Part shown: positions 22,672-34,435 of the stretch, piece by piece
How the letters are laid out: every line of letters begins with the position of its first letter
Numbering within the stretch: the stretch's first letter is position 1
Source: Cherax quadricarinatus
Taxonomy: Eukaryota; Arthropoda; Malacostraca; Decapoda; Parastacidae
Direction of reading: 5' to 3'
Assembly: GCF_038502225.1 (NCBI RefSeq)
Contig: NC_091312.1
Span: 29,540,910-29,604,909, forward strand
DNA length: 64,000 bases
Made by a program: the position numbers and the translations under genes
The notes under the pieces: generated by a model
The model's database searches: none
What the model saw: the letters and a program-made list of their open reading frames with translations, nothing else
Told to the model about the DNA's origin: nothing

Positions 22672-25600
22672 CTACAAAGCTAATAAGATCGCAACAGTTA
22701 AACCACGATAGCCTGCGGAGAAGGCTCCCTCCCACTGCTATCCATATATTTCCCTATTACTGCAAACCGTCCTATAGAAAGTAGCTGCCATTACCCATTT
22801 CCTAGCAACCCAATCCCTATTCTCACGCATATTCCACGACACATACACAAAATCTACCATTAAATATGCCAATGCTCATTGCGTACTCTCTGGCACCCGT
22901 CCCACATCCAAAACGAGCGCTCTCAACACCGGTATGCCCCCCTCCCACCCGTCACACTAGCCTACTCATCCAATCCCGAACATTCCCCAAACATTCCCAA
23001 AAATACACTGCATGATATGCCGTATCCGCTCCACCACACACCCCACACCCACTCTCCTCCACTACTCGTCTCACCTGTAGAACCGCTCCTGATGGCAAAA
23101 TGCCATGCAGGAAACGGAACATAACCTCCCGTTCCCGAGGCCTGAGCTTCAACTTACCAAAAACGACACCAAATATCTCCCTATCCATACATGGAGTATA
23201 TTCCCTCCACCGGCACCACCACCCGGCTCCCAATCACTCTCGCCAACACCCCCACGCGGATCTTGCCAGGCTCCCGTAGGATTATGAGGGTACACAGCAC
23301 CTCCTAACATTCCTTCAACTCTGCACCCACATACCACCTCTTCACTCCCTCATACAGAAGCTTTAACCCCCCCACACACCCCAACTCTTACATACTCCCT
23401 TTGTAAGTAAACACATTTTACCCAACGCTGCAGATCCAATAACCCCAACCCCCCCCTTACGTTCCGGCAGCATTACCACCTACCTCCTCAGCCAATCACA
23501 CCCGGAACCCCATATAAACTTAAACACCCTCTTTAAAATACTCATAATTCCTTTCCCCGTTATGGGGTAAACTGCCACCACGTGCCAAACCTTACTATAT
23601 AGTAACGTGTTTACCACGATGGCCCTCTGCAACAATGTCAAATGGTATGGTCGCAAACTCCCCAATCTATGCTGCACCCATTCCACAATATGCTCGGAGT
23701 TCACCTCTCTCGACCACACTTGATCCTCCATAAACACTATGCCACATATCTTTAGGCTATCTACTACCCTCCACTCCACACCAGCATCCCAATCTCCCTG
23801 CCAGTTTCAATTTCCCAGCCATAATAAGCATGATTTCTCCACATTGACCCTCATCCCCGTAGCCTCCCCAAAAATACAAATGACCTCTCCCACCCCTCTC
23901 AAACTTTTCCCCTCTCGCACGAGTACCGTCGTGTCGTCCACATATCCTATGATCCCCGGCCCACACCCCACCTCCCCTGTCCCCACCCCCCCACAGATAT
24001 GTGCCTCAATGAGTCTATAAAATGGGTCCTGAACACAGGCAAACAGAATTTGAGAAAGTGGATATCCTTGCCTGAAGCCCTGTCCCATACATACCATCTC
24101 CCCTATTCGGTCATTGATTTGCACATGCACCCATGCCCCTCGATACAATGTCTCCACCCAATCCGCAACTTCCTCCCCAAATCCATGCTTGAGAAGGATC
24201 CGCCGCAATGCCTCCTGTTCCACACGGTCATATGCTCCCTGCCAATCCAAAGCAAGTAAGCCCCCCCTTTTTCCCCCCAAACCCTCCACAAACCCCCTAA
24301 GACGTCCGTGGCCCTCGACCATAGATCTGCCAGGCAACCCGTATTGTCCTCCCAATATGACACGCCCCACAACGCATTTCAGGCGATTACCCAGTATTTT
24401 TGCAAGCAATTTATAATCCACACATAGTAAAGAAATCGCCCGATAATCCTTTAGGGTATTCTGGACCTCTCCCTTCGGGACCAGAACAACTACCGCTGTG
24501 GCTTGTAATTCTCCCAACACCCCCTTCTCCTTCATGATATTCATTAACTCCACCAGGAATCCACTCATCAACTTCCAATTCTGCAGGTAAAATTCACAGG
24601 GCAATCCATCTATCCCCGGAGCCTTTCCCGTACGCATACTCACCAATGCCTGCCAAACCTCGCCCTCATCTATCTCCCCACCCAGCGCTACTTGATCACT
24701 ACACCCCAATGAACATGGCACTAGCTCACAGACACTACGCAAAGCCTCACCTCCCACTCCACTACTCCCCAAATACTGCTCATACCATGCATCCGCATAA
24801 CCACTCATCCCCTCTGTCGTCCGCAACACTTGCCCCTCCCGATAACCCCCCACTTCAGAGTGGACAACTAACCTACCAGCCTCAGTGGCTTTCCGACGGT
24901 GCTGCTGACCCTGTAAAACACATTCCGATGGTCAATCGCCCCACAACACCTCCTCAACTCCCTCGCACACACACCACATTAAACTGTTCATTTTGCAGCT
25001 CACGAATCCTTCCCTTCAACGTGTCTATCTCCTCCACAGGATATACTCCCCCGTGTTAGTGGGATGAATTGTAAAGGACCTGCCTAGTATGGGCCAAAAG
25101 GCCTGCTGCAGTGTTCCTCCTTTCTTATGTTCTTATGTTCTTATGTGTCCACCTCTTCCATAGCAATCCCTCAACCTACCATCTAGGTACTGAAGGAGCC
25201 CATACGATTGTTGCATTATGCATTTCCCTTCCCTCACATAAAACTGCCATATTCATCCCTTAGCCACCCTGTCCCACCACCCCAGCAAATCCTCTACACC
25301 CTGCCTTTCCTCACTGAGCTCTGCCCACAATGCCTCGAAGCCTCCCTGCCCCTCCTCATCACCCAAAATCCTCGTATTTAGTTTCCAATAGCTCTTGCAC
25401 CTGCTGGCCAGCCCATCCCACCCCAGGCCAACCACAGCCGCACTATGATCAGAATATTCCACCTCCACCATCCGTGAGGACTCCACTCTCACCTGCGTTG
25501 TGACGTACACCCGATCTAGCCTTGCCGCATATCCATGCCTAACAAAAGTGTGCTCCATCTCCCAAGCCCCACCCCCAAATGCGTCACAGAGACACACATC

Positions 25601-26089
25601 TCTCAGAAGACCACCTAGGATAGTTGAAAAATGCCCCGCCCCACATGGCTCAACGTCTGCCCTGCAAATAACACAATTCCAATCCTCCCCCACGATAGCA
25701 ACAGGTGGTAAAGAACGGAAATAATAAACAAGCTCATCCCTCACAAAATCTGCTTTTAGACATGCATCACTCTCCGCGGGTGCATACACACACACAAACG
25801 CCACTCGCTTGCTCATCCACCATCCATCCACTCTTATAATATGCCCCTCAACCCCCCCTTCACTTCTACTAACCACAAATGGGCTCACCTCCCAGAGTAG
25901 GACTCCCACTCCTCCCTTCAAGCGTCCTGTTTGCATCACAAAAGACCTATATCCATCCACCTCCAATACACGCCCCACCTTGATATTGTGCTCTTGCACA
26001 AAAACGACATCCACTCTATGCCGGCACAAGAATCTTACAAACCACGCACACTTCACATCCTGACACAAACCATTAATGTTAACTGTCAT
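22672..26089 (-). pseudogene. LINE C ORF2: AP endonuclease / reverse transcriptase, broken
   Basis: Begins MTVNINGL at ATG 26089 and ends at TAG 22672. The endonuclease (VDVVFVQEHN, GGVGVLL, GEDWNCVI where relatives have GGDWNCVI) runs to 25253. The RT part 24853-23807 has GKAPGIDGLP, AVVVLVPKG, YRAISLLCVDYKLLAKILGNR, LALDWQGAYDRVEQEAL, GFRQGYPLSQILF and an intact GYVDDTTVL. The Cys-rich end (CGVCGGADTAYHAVYFW) has the last Cys replaced by Trp. The frame breaks several times, including at the CR1-like insertion (25056-25145). Confidence 0.85.
25056..25145 (+). mobile_element. CR1-like LINE 3'-end fragment (90 bp)
   Basis: Nearly identical to the last 90 bp of the CR1-like element ending at 39006: GTGGGATGAATTGTAAAGG, then GGCCTGCTGCAGTGTTCC, and a tail of TTCTTATG repeats. 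It is an extremely 5'-truncated insertion in LINE C ORF2. Confidence 0.85.
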
Positions 26090-26135
26090 ACACCTTAGGC
26101 CAGCAGTGGTTTCTTCTCCCTGTGTTTTGACACCT

Positions 26136-27374
26136 TCACAACGCCACCATGTCCTTTCGGACCTCCTTTACGCATGTATCTACTGGCAGCCCTGACCCTC
26201 CCCAGTCCAGCTCCGGGTCTGAAGTCCCCAAGGGACCACCACCATCTTCTTCCACCACCACGACCTTGCTGGTCCTCTGTGCTGGAGTCAGGACATCATC
26301 CGAATCCGATGTCACAGCCTCACGCTTGCGCATGACTCCACCTGCTTCCATCTCCACCTCCTGTGATACCTAATGGTGAACCTCCACCTCCACCACATGC
26401 CCAACCTTCCCACCATCTGGGCACTTTGCCCCGTGAGACACCACCAAGTCAATGGGCTCATTTTGCTGTCCACACAGGTCTGTAGCATTCTTCACTCCAG
26501 CCCTCGTCGCTGACTCACCCTCCCCATCTGACTGAGGAAACAACGAGATGAGCACTGTCTCCGAGACCTCATTGATGGCTTCCTCCGCTGAACCATGCCG
26601 TCCCCCACCATCAGGCAAAATGGGTCCTACAGGGCCCCCAGCCACAGGGGCTGTCAGGTCCGCACCTGCCACTGCCTCTGCTCACTCCACCTCCTCACTC
26701 CACAGACGACCAGGCCCACGTCCTTCCTGTAGCTCCAGAGCACATCCAAACTGCCCAGATTCCCCTGCAGCAACACTTTCCAGACCATGAAGTCGAGTCT
26801 GACGTTCACAATACACAGCAATGTGATCAAAACCACCACAACGCCTGCAGGTCCTATGTTGCCCAGCATAGGACACCATGAGCTGAGTCCTGAAGGTCTC
26901 CAACATAACATATGACAGTATGGGGTGCCGTATCGTCATTTTTAGCGAAAACGTGTCCTCTGGGAATCCAACATATGCACCTTCTACCCACTTGCTGGGC
27001 TGTGCCAGGTGAACGGTCCCGTAGTCTTTGAAAACATTGCGTATGTCCGTTTCATCTGCCTCGAAAGGTACATTTTGCACTCTAACCCAAGTATATTGCC
27101 TGGAGACGTCATGAAGGCGAACACTCACCATAGAATTGACATCCATGCGAACATCCTGGTATTGCTCTACCAGCCTCTCATAAACGCCAGTATTCAACTT
27201 GACAAGCACCCTGTATGTGCCATTAAGTGCTACGCCATGCAATTCTTCATCCTGTATACCATACGTATCCCGGATGATTAATGGCAGCAGCACGGGAGCA
27301 GCTTTTGGCGAAATTGCCCCGTGAACCATCTCAATGCCCACAGTATTTACCCTCCTCCTCACGCCCTGCACCAT
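26136..27374 (-). pseudogene. LINE C ORF1: RRM-like / CCHC protein, two stops
   Basis: One continuous frame of 413 codons from ATG 27374 with two nonsense codons. The first is a TGA at about 26682 within SEEVE-AEA, where relatives carry Arg or Lys. The second is a TAG at about 26370. N-terminal block VRRRVNTVGIEMVHG, then LYGVALNG-like sequence, an RRM-like stretch VQNVPFEADETDIRNVF-DYGTVH, PSYVMLETFRTQLMVSYAGQ, a knuckle CRRCGGFDHIAVYC, and a tail with SDSDDVLTPAQR. No frameshift is present, so decay is by point mutation only. Confidence 0.85.
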
Positions 27375-27659
27375 ATTGGAGAAAACAAGAAGTCTTCCAA
27401 ATACCGAGAGAGGGCAGCAGGCGCAAGTCTGCTCACACCAACAGACGAGCAGACAACCTTGACCCTAATGGTAGATTTCAATACTGTGTATGAAGCATAT
27501 TGTGCCTGATGTAGAATATCAGGGAAGCACAATCAGCTTCAGTTCCCTCTGTGTAACTATCATACAGAACAGAGTAGGAGAACATTTAAAATGTATCTAA
27601 TTTTGGTAACTAAAACAAGAACTTATACATACACACTACACACGCACAAGCGAGCGAAC

Positions 27660-27676
27660 ACACACACACACACACA

Positions 27677-27734
<58 letters not shown>
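27660..27734. repeat. (CA)n directly upstream of LINE L2
   Basis: About 37 CA units with one TA interruption; its end is the first base of L2. The ~190 bp before it (27468-27659) show no gene. Confidence 0.97.
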
Positions 27735-27736
<2 letters not shown>

Positions 27737-28675
27737 GGGTGCAGACGTGGGTGACAAGGCTCCGAGAACCTTAGTGTTTTTAAGGCGTGCAGTAACTACT
27801 AGCAGTAATCAGTGGTAGTGACAACGTCATTGAACAATCCTACGAGTGATAACTTAAGTTAGTAGTTAAAAAAAGTCTAGAGGAAGCCTGAAATCATTAA
27901 TATTTCAAAATGCCAAACCGTTAGGGACTAGAAGGCACTGTTGCCACACAAACTTAAATTATACAAAGATCAAAGTGAGTGTGGAAGCGGGTGTTCAAGA
28001 ATTATGAGAGATTGGTTAACAAGTGAAAAGTGAGGCACCATACAGTGAGAGTGAAAAAGTTAATAAGCAAAAGGAGAAAGAAAAAAATAAAGTATACAAC
28101 AAGGGAAGGTGGAAATAGGCCTGCTGAAGCAGTGATGTCACAACAGTTGTATGCCAATATACATATAAAGTGTAACACCGAATGTGAAGTGTATTCTATC
28201 ATAAGTGAAAAGTGAAATCACTTGAGGAACACGGGATGTATGAGCATATATGGTTATAAACATCACGGGTGAAGGATTTTCAAAATAGTGATAGAAGGCC
28301 TATGTACGATGACTACTTCATCAGCATCTGGCAACTTGTCATTGCGCCGCTGCCAGTGCAAGTATTGCTCACCTATTGAGGTTGCATGTTGTCAGATTCT
28401 GGTCTCTGCATCACTGTTAGATACTGGTCACTCACTCTTGCAAGCTATTACCAGAATTAGAGTAGAAATAGCATAGACGAGAGTGCAACGAGCAAAAGCG
28501 GTAGCGAGGGATAACGTCAGACACTTAAGCTGAGACAAGCTAAATTTTACAACCTACCTACTTTCTGTATTTTATAAGTAGAATCGATAAGTGTTAGAAG
28601 TACTATTGGTAAGCTTTAGAATTACTGGTATTACTACCGGTATTTATTAGCAATATGAATACTTAGAAGTGGGGG

Positions 28676-28742
28676 CACACACACACACACATACACACAC
28701 ACACACACAGGAACAAGCACTTGTATAAGCTGTAGTACACAT

Positions 28743-28777
<35 letters not shown>

Positions 28778-29301
28778 GCAACAAGCACTTGTAAAAGCTG
28801 TAGTACACATGCACACACATATACACAGGATTTTACACCTTCCTGTGAACTGACCCTCTAACCCTCCCTCCCTCTCTCTCTCTCCCTCTCTCACTACCTA
28901 TCTCTCTCTCTACCTATCTCTCTACCTCTACTGATCTCTCTCTTTACATATCTCTCTCTCTCTACCTATCTCTCTCTACCTAACTCTCTCCCCTCTCCCA
29001 TCTCTCCCCTCTAACATCTCTTCCCTTTAACACCTCCCCCTTTCCCCCATCTCTCCCTCTCTACCATCTCTCCCCCCTCTAACATCTTTCCCCTCTCATT
29101 ATCTCTCCCCTCTCCCTTTTCCCATCTCTCTCCCCTCTCTCTTCCCTCCTTCCCTCTCTCTCTCCCTATCCTCTCTCTTCCCTATCTCTCTTCCATCTCC
29201 CCCCTCTCTCCCCCTTCTCCCCTGTCTCTCCCCCTGTCTCTCCCCTCTCTCTCCCCCTCCCTCTCCCCCTCTCCCCTCTCTTTGCACCCTCTCTCCCTCC
29301 C

Positions 29302-29344
<43 letters not shown>

Positions 29345-29449
29345 CTCTCTCTCTCTTGCTCTCTCTCTTCCCCCTTTTCCCTTCTCATACTCCTCCTCTC
29401 TCCTTCTACCTTTCCCTTCTCACTCTCCCCTCCCTCTCTCTCTCCTACC

Positions 29450-29480
<31 letters not shown>
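28676..29480. repeat. (CA)n and long CT-rich tract in L2 5' UTR
   Basis: Two (CA)n blocks in a duplicated unit (28676-28740 and 28741-28810, each followed by an AACAAGCACTTGTA-like segment) precede ~620 bp of TCTC/CCCT pyrimidine sequence. It occupies the position of the CA/C-rich tract in L1, upstream of ORF1. Coding ORFs across it are artefacts. Confidence 0.92.
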
Positions 29481-29481
<1 letters not shown>

Positions 29482-29506
29482 GTCAAAAAAAAAAAAAAAT
29501 GGATGG

Positions 29507-30322
29507 ATGGAGGTGCAGTGGAAAAGGATGGAACAAGAGTGCGAGAGGAAATTAGGAGAGCTTTCTGAAAAAATGGAGAAAGAGCTCTCTGTGAAATTGG
29601 AAAAGAGGTTGGAGAAGGAGACGAAGAATTTGGAGGCACAAGTCATAACTGCAGTAGCCAGGATAAGAGTCATAGAAATTGAGGTAAACAGGCTGAAGCA
29701 AGTTACAGGGGCAGTGACCAGAGAAGACACAGCATATGAAGCTGAGAGGCCGAACAGGAAGGAAGGAAATATGATTTATGCTAAGGTCATATCAGCCTGC
29801 CAAGAAGGGCCAAAGAGTGAAAGGGAAGAGCAGCTGGGTGCAGGTGGAGAAGGTGATAGGTCGAATGCTGAGGCACAACCATCCTACCAAGAGCCACTGG
29901 AAAAATCAAGGGAGAAAATGACCACATATAGACAGGATCTGGAGTAACAGAGGGAGGAGCAATGGGATGAGGAAAGGGGAAAATCAGTGTTTATCCATGG
30001 GCTTCACAAGAGAGAGGAAAGGACACACACTGAAAAACGGCAGGAAGAAAGAAAGGAGATTGAGAAAATCGTCACGGAAATAGGTGAAGAAGATATAGAC
30101 GAGATTGCAAATTTTCAGAGAATAGCAGAGTACTTGAAGGGGAGAAACCGACTGATCAAGCCGATTGTCAGGACAGAAACAGTGCAGAACAGGATCCTCC
30201 AAGAGAAACCACGGTTAAAATACTCAGAAGAGTACAAGACGGTGTTCCTAGACAGACAGAACACAAACAGAACGACAGCAGCTGAGGGAGAGGACAAAAA
30301 AGCGAAAGGAGCTAGGAAATGA
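29507..30322 (+). pseudogene. LINE L2 ORF1: coiled-coil RNA-binding protein, broken
   Basis: From the ATG at 29507 (MEVQWKRMEQECERK). A charged coiled coil (ELSEKMEKELSVKLEKRLEKE) runs to a stop at 29947. An RRM-like part at 29987-30322 then reads MFIHGL, FQRIAEYL, RILQEKPRL, YKTVFLDRQNTN. It corresponds to L1 ORF1 block by block. At least one stop or frame change separates the halves. The ATG lies immediately after an A-run that ends the CT tract. Confidence 0.72.
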
Positions 30323-30487
30323 AACAAGGGTGGAACCAGCAGAGGTCAGTCAGAGCGAAACAGAGCAGCAAGGGCAAGCACACACACAACTATCCTCAGA
30401 ACCCCACAACCTATCACACCATCCCAACACACACTACAATCCATACGCACAGCTTCCATCCAACACCCAGCTATAGAATCCCACAGT

Positions 30488-33394
30488 ATGCTACCGGGTC
30501 TCCCACCCTCACAGGCCCCCCAAACCACAGTGTTGGAAAGGAAACTGAAGGTATGGTGCACAAACGCTGATGGAATAACAAATAAGTGGGAGGAGTGGCA
30601 CAAAAGAGTCAAAGAGTCATCACCGGACATCATAGCTCTCACAGAAACCAAGCTCACAGGTATGAAAACAGATGCCATCTTTCCAATGGGATACCAAATC
30701 ATGAGGAAAGACAGAGGGAACAGGGGTGGGTGAAGGAGTGGCACTGCTGATCTAAAAACTGATAGAATTTTCATGAGCTTGAGAAAGGAGACAGCAGAGA
30801 CGAAAGTGATTACATATTGGGAACGCTTCACTCTGGAGGTCCCAAGGTGGTAATTGCAGTGATGTATAACCTACCACAGAACAGCAGGAGGCCAAGGCAA
30901 GAGTATAACGAGTGTAATAGAGTGATGGTTGAGACACTGGCTGCAGTGGCCAGAAGAGCTCATGCATGCAGGGCAAAGCTCCTGATCATGAGTGACTTTA
31001 ACCACAAGGAGATCGATTTGGAGAACTTGGAGCCACATGGGGGCCAAGATACATGGAGGGCTAAGATGATGGAGGTGGTACTGGAAAACTTCATGTACCA
31101 ACATGTAAGGGACACTACAAGAGAGAGAGGAGAGGATGAACCAGCAAGACTGGACTTAGTATTCACCTTGAGTAGTGCAGATATTCAGGACATCATATAT
31201 GAAAGCCCCCTTGGGGGCCAGCGATCATATGGTTTAAACTTCGAATACACAGTAGAGCTACAAGTGGAGGAGGAAGCAGGAAGGCAAGGATGAATGAAGC
31301 CAAACTACAATAAAGGGGACTACACAGGAATGAGGAACTTCCTGAATGGGGTTCAGTGGGACAGAGAACTGGCAGGGAAGCCAGTTAATGAGATGATGGA
31401 ATATGTAGCAACAATGTGCAAGGAGGCTGAGGAGAGGTTTGTACCGAAGGGTAAAAGGAATAAAAAAAAAGCCAGGATGAGCCCATGGTTCACCCAAAGG
31501 TGCAGGGAGGCAAAAACCAAGTGTGCTAGGGAATGGAAGAAATATAGAAGGCAAAGGACCCAGGAGAATAAGGAGAGCAGTCGTAGAGCCAGAAACGAAT
31601 ATTCACAGATAAAAACGGAGGCCCAATGACAATATGAAAATGACATAGCAGTGAAAGCCAAATCTGACCCGAAACTGTTATACAGCCACATCAGGAGGAA
31701 AACAACAGTCAAGGACCAGGTAATCAGGCTAAGGAAGGAAGGAGAGACAACAAGAAATGATCATGAAGTATGTGAGGAACTCAAAAAGAGATTCAAAGAA
31801 GTGTTCACAGAGGAGACAGAAGGGGCTCCAGAAAGACGGAGAGGTGGGGCACACCACCAAATGCTGGACAGTGTACACACAACCGAGGAAGAAGTGAAGA
31901 GGCTTCTGAGCGAGCTAGATACCTCAAAGGCAATGGGGCCAGATAACATCTCCCCATGGGGCCTGAGAGAGGGAGCAGAGGCGCTATGTATACCCCTAAC
32001 AACAATATTCAATACATCTATCGAAACAGGGAGATTGCCTGAGGCATGGAAGACAGCAAATGTAGTCCCAATCTTTAAAAAAGGAGACAGACATGAAGCA
32101 TTAAACTGCAGACCAGTGCCACCGACATGTATAGTATGCAAAACCATGGAGAAGATTATCAGAAGAGTGGTGGAACACCTAGAAAGGAATGATCACAATA
32201 ACAGCAGCCAACATGGTTTCAGGGACGGGAAATCCTGTGTCACAAACCTACTGGAGTTCTATGACATGGTGACAGCAGTAAGACAAGAGAGAGAGGGGTG
32301 GGTGGATTGCATATTCTTGGACTGCAAGAAGGCGTTTGACACAGTTCCACACAAGGGATTGGTGCAAAAACTGGAGGACCAAGCAGGGATAACAAGGAAG
32401 GCACTGCAATGGATCAGGGAATTCTTGTTAGGAAGACAGAAGCGAGTCATGGTACGTGGCGAGGTGTCAGAGTGGGCACCTGTGACCAGCGGGGTCCCAC
32501 AGGGGTCAGTCCTAGGACCAGTGCTGTTTCTGGTATTTGTGAACGACATGACGGAAGGAATAGACTCTGAGGTGTCCCTGTTTGCAGATGACGAGAAGTT
32601 GATGAGAAGAATTCACTCGATCGAAGACCAGGCAGAACTACAAAGGGATCTGGACAGGCTGCAGACCTGGTCCAGCAATTGGCTCCTGGAGTTCAATCCC
32701 ACCAAGTGCAAAGTCATGAAGATTTGGGAAGGGCAAAGAAGACCGCAGACGGGGTACAGTCTAGGGGGGCCACAGACTACAAACCTCACTCAAGGAAAAA
32801 GATCTTGGGGTGAGTATAACACCAGGCACATCTCCTGAAGCGCACATCAACCAAATAACTGCTGCAGCATATGGGGGCCTAGCAAACCTCAGAACAGCAT
32901 TCCGACATCTTAATAAGGAATCGTTCAGGACCCTGTACACCGTGTACGTTAGGCCCATATTGGAGTATGCGGCACCAGTTTGGAACCCACACCTAGCCAA
33001 GCACGTAAAGAAACTAGAGAAAGTGCAAAGGTTTGCAACAAGACTAGTCCCAGAGCTAAGAGGTATGTCCTACGAGGAGAGGTTAAGGGAAATCAACCTG
33101 ACGACACTAAAGGACAGGAGAGATAGGGGGGACATGATAACGACATACAAAATACTGAGAGGAATTGACAAGGTGGACAAAGACAGGATGTTCCAGAGAT
33201 TGGACACAGTAACAAGGGGACACAGTTGGAAGTTGAAGACACAGATGAATCACAGGGATGTTAGGAAGTATTTTTTCAGCCACAGAGTAGTCAGTAAGTG
33301 GAATAGTTTGGGAAGCGATGTAGTGGAGGCAGGATCCATACATAGCTTTAAGCAGAGGTATGATAAAGCTCACGGCTCAGGGAGAGTGATCTAG
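30488..33394 (+). pseudogene. LINE L2 ORF2: AP endonuclease / reverse transcriptase, broken
   Basis: The endonuclease is in pieces at 30488-30733 (VWCTNADGI, DIIALTETKL) and 30817-31293 (VIAVMYNLPQN, DFNHKEIDL, DLVFT). The RT frame 31651-32838 is long: [59 protein letters not shown]. The FADD box is intact. A shift near 32820 passes to 32810-33394 (YAAPVWNPHLAKHVKKLEKVQRFATRL... KYFFSHRVV). Further breaks lie at about 30735, 31290 and 31630. The reading is well supported by similarity to L1 and L4. Confidence 0.85.
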
Positions 33395-33476
33395 TAGCGA
33401 TCAGTGAAGAGGCGGGGCCAGGAGCTCGGAATCGACCCCCGCAACCTCAACTAGGTGAGTACAACTAGGTGAGTAT

Positions 33477-33489
33477 ACACACACACACA
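33477..33489. repeat. Short (AC)n joining L2 and L3
   Basis: About six AC units between the 3' end of L2 and the truncated 5' end of L3. Confidence 0.9.
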
Positions 33490-34197
33490 AAGTAGACCGC
33501 AGCCGCAGTATAGTCTAGGGGGCCAAAGACCGCAAACCTCACTCAAGGAAAAAGATCTTGGGGTGAGTTTAATACCGAGCACATCTTGTGAGACGCACAT
33601 CAGTCAGATAACTGCTGCAGCACACGGCCTCTGGCATAACTAAGGATAGCGTTCCGATACCTCAGTAAGGAATTGTTCAAGACTCTGTACACCATCTACG
33701 TCAGGCCCATACTGGAGTATGCAGCATCAGTTTGGAATCTACACCTTGTTAAGCACGTTAAGAAATTAGAGAAAGTGCAAAGGTTTGCAACAAGACTAGT
33801 CCCAGAGCGAAGAAAGGTTAAGGGAAATTGGCCTGACGACACTGGAAGATAGGAGGGTCAGGGGAGACATGATAACGACATACAAAATACTGCGCAGAAT
33901 AGACACGGTGGACAAAGACAAGATGTTTGAGAGATTGGTCACAGAAACAAGTGGTCACAATTGGAAGTTGAAGACTCAGATGAGTCAAAGGGATGTTAGG
34001 AAATATTTCTTCAGTCATAGAGTTGTCAGGCAGTGGAATAGTCTAGAAAGTGACGTAGTGAAGGCGGGAACCATACGTAGTTTTAAGACGAGGTTTGATA
34101 AAGCTCAAGGAGCAGGGAGAGAGAGGACCCAGTAGCAATCAGTGAAGAGGCGGGGCCAGGAGCTATGAATCGAACCCTGCAACCACAAATAGGTGAG
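33490..34197 (+). mobile_element. LINE L3, 5'-truncated CR1-like copy
   Basis: Starts abruptly inside ORF2 (equivalent to the GQRRPQTQYSL region of L1) right after (AC)n. It carries the RT C-terminal coding region in broken frames (33869-34135 reads KILRRIDTVDKDKMF... KYFFSHRVV) and ends CACAAATAGGTGAGCAC into (AC)n. It lies head-to-tail behind L2 with only the microsatellite between, implying insertion into a family-associated CA tail. Confidence 0.88.
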
Positions 34198-34209
34198 CAC
34201 ACACACACA

Positions 34210-34285
<76 letters not shown>
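34198..34285. repeat. (AC)n at 3' end of LINE L3
   Basis: About 44 AC units with one AGAC interruption, beginning where the L3 3' end stops. The following 150 bp (34286-34435) show no gene. Confidence 0.97.
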
Positions 34286-34290
<5 letters not shown>

Positions 34291-34435
34291 TGAAAATTCG
34301 ACTTTTTCTTATAAGCAGGCCTCAGATCAACATAATTCATGTCTAGGCTTCTAAGTCCCTTTTTCAAGAAGCCATTTAAATCCCATTTTCCAGGGCTGAG
34401 AGAGGCGAGTAACAGTTATTTTCTTATTCCTTTAT

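Larger units (their letters stand above)
16250..27459 (-). mobile_element. LINE C, L1/Tx1-type, split by LINE L1
   Basis: The 3' end is at 16250 (TATTTTTTATTTTATTC-type tail). The 3' UTR runs 16250-17303, is interrupted by L1 (17336-22591), and resumes at 22600, where GGCGAGCCC matches the equivalent point of LINE B (about 11044). ORF2 and ORF1 follow. TGACCCTA occurs at 16242-16249 and 27460-27467 as a possible 8-bp target-site duplication, which supports a single element spanning the whole interval. A 90-bp CR1-like fragment is also inserted in ORF2 at 25056-25145. Confidence 0.82.
27735..33476 (+). mobile_element. LINE L2, CR1-like, long copy bounded by (CA)n
   Basis: Same family as L1, with a matching 5' start (GTGGGTGCAGACG... 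GAACAATCCTACGAG), ORF1 and ORF2. The 3' end is AACTAGGTGAGTACAACTAGGTGAGTATAC followed by (AC)n at 33477. The upstream edge is (CA)n. The 5' UTR is long (about 1.75 kb) because of CA and CT tracts at 28676-29480. Confidence 0.88.
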
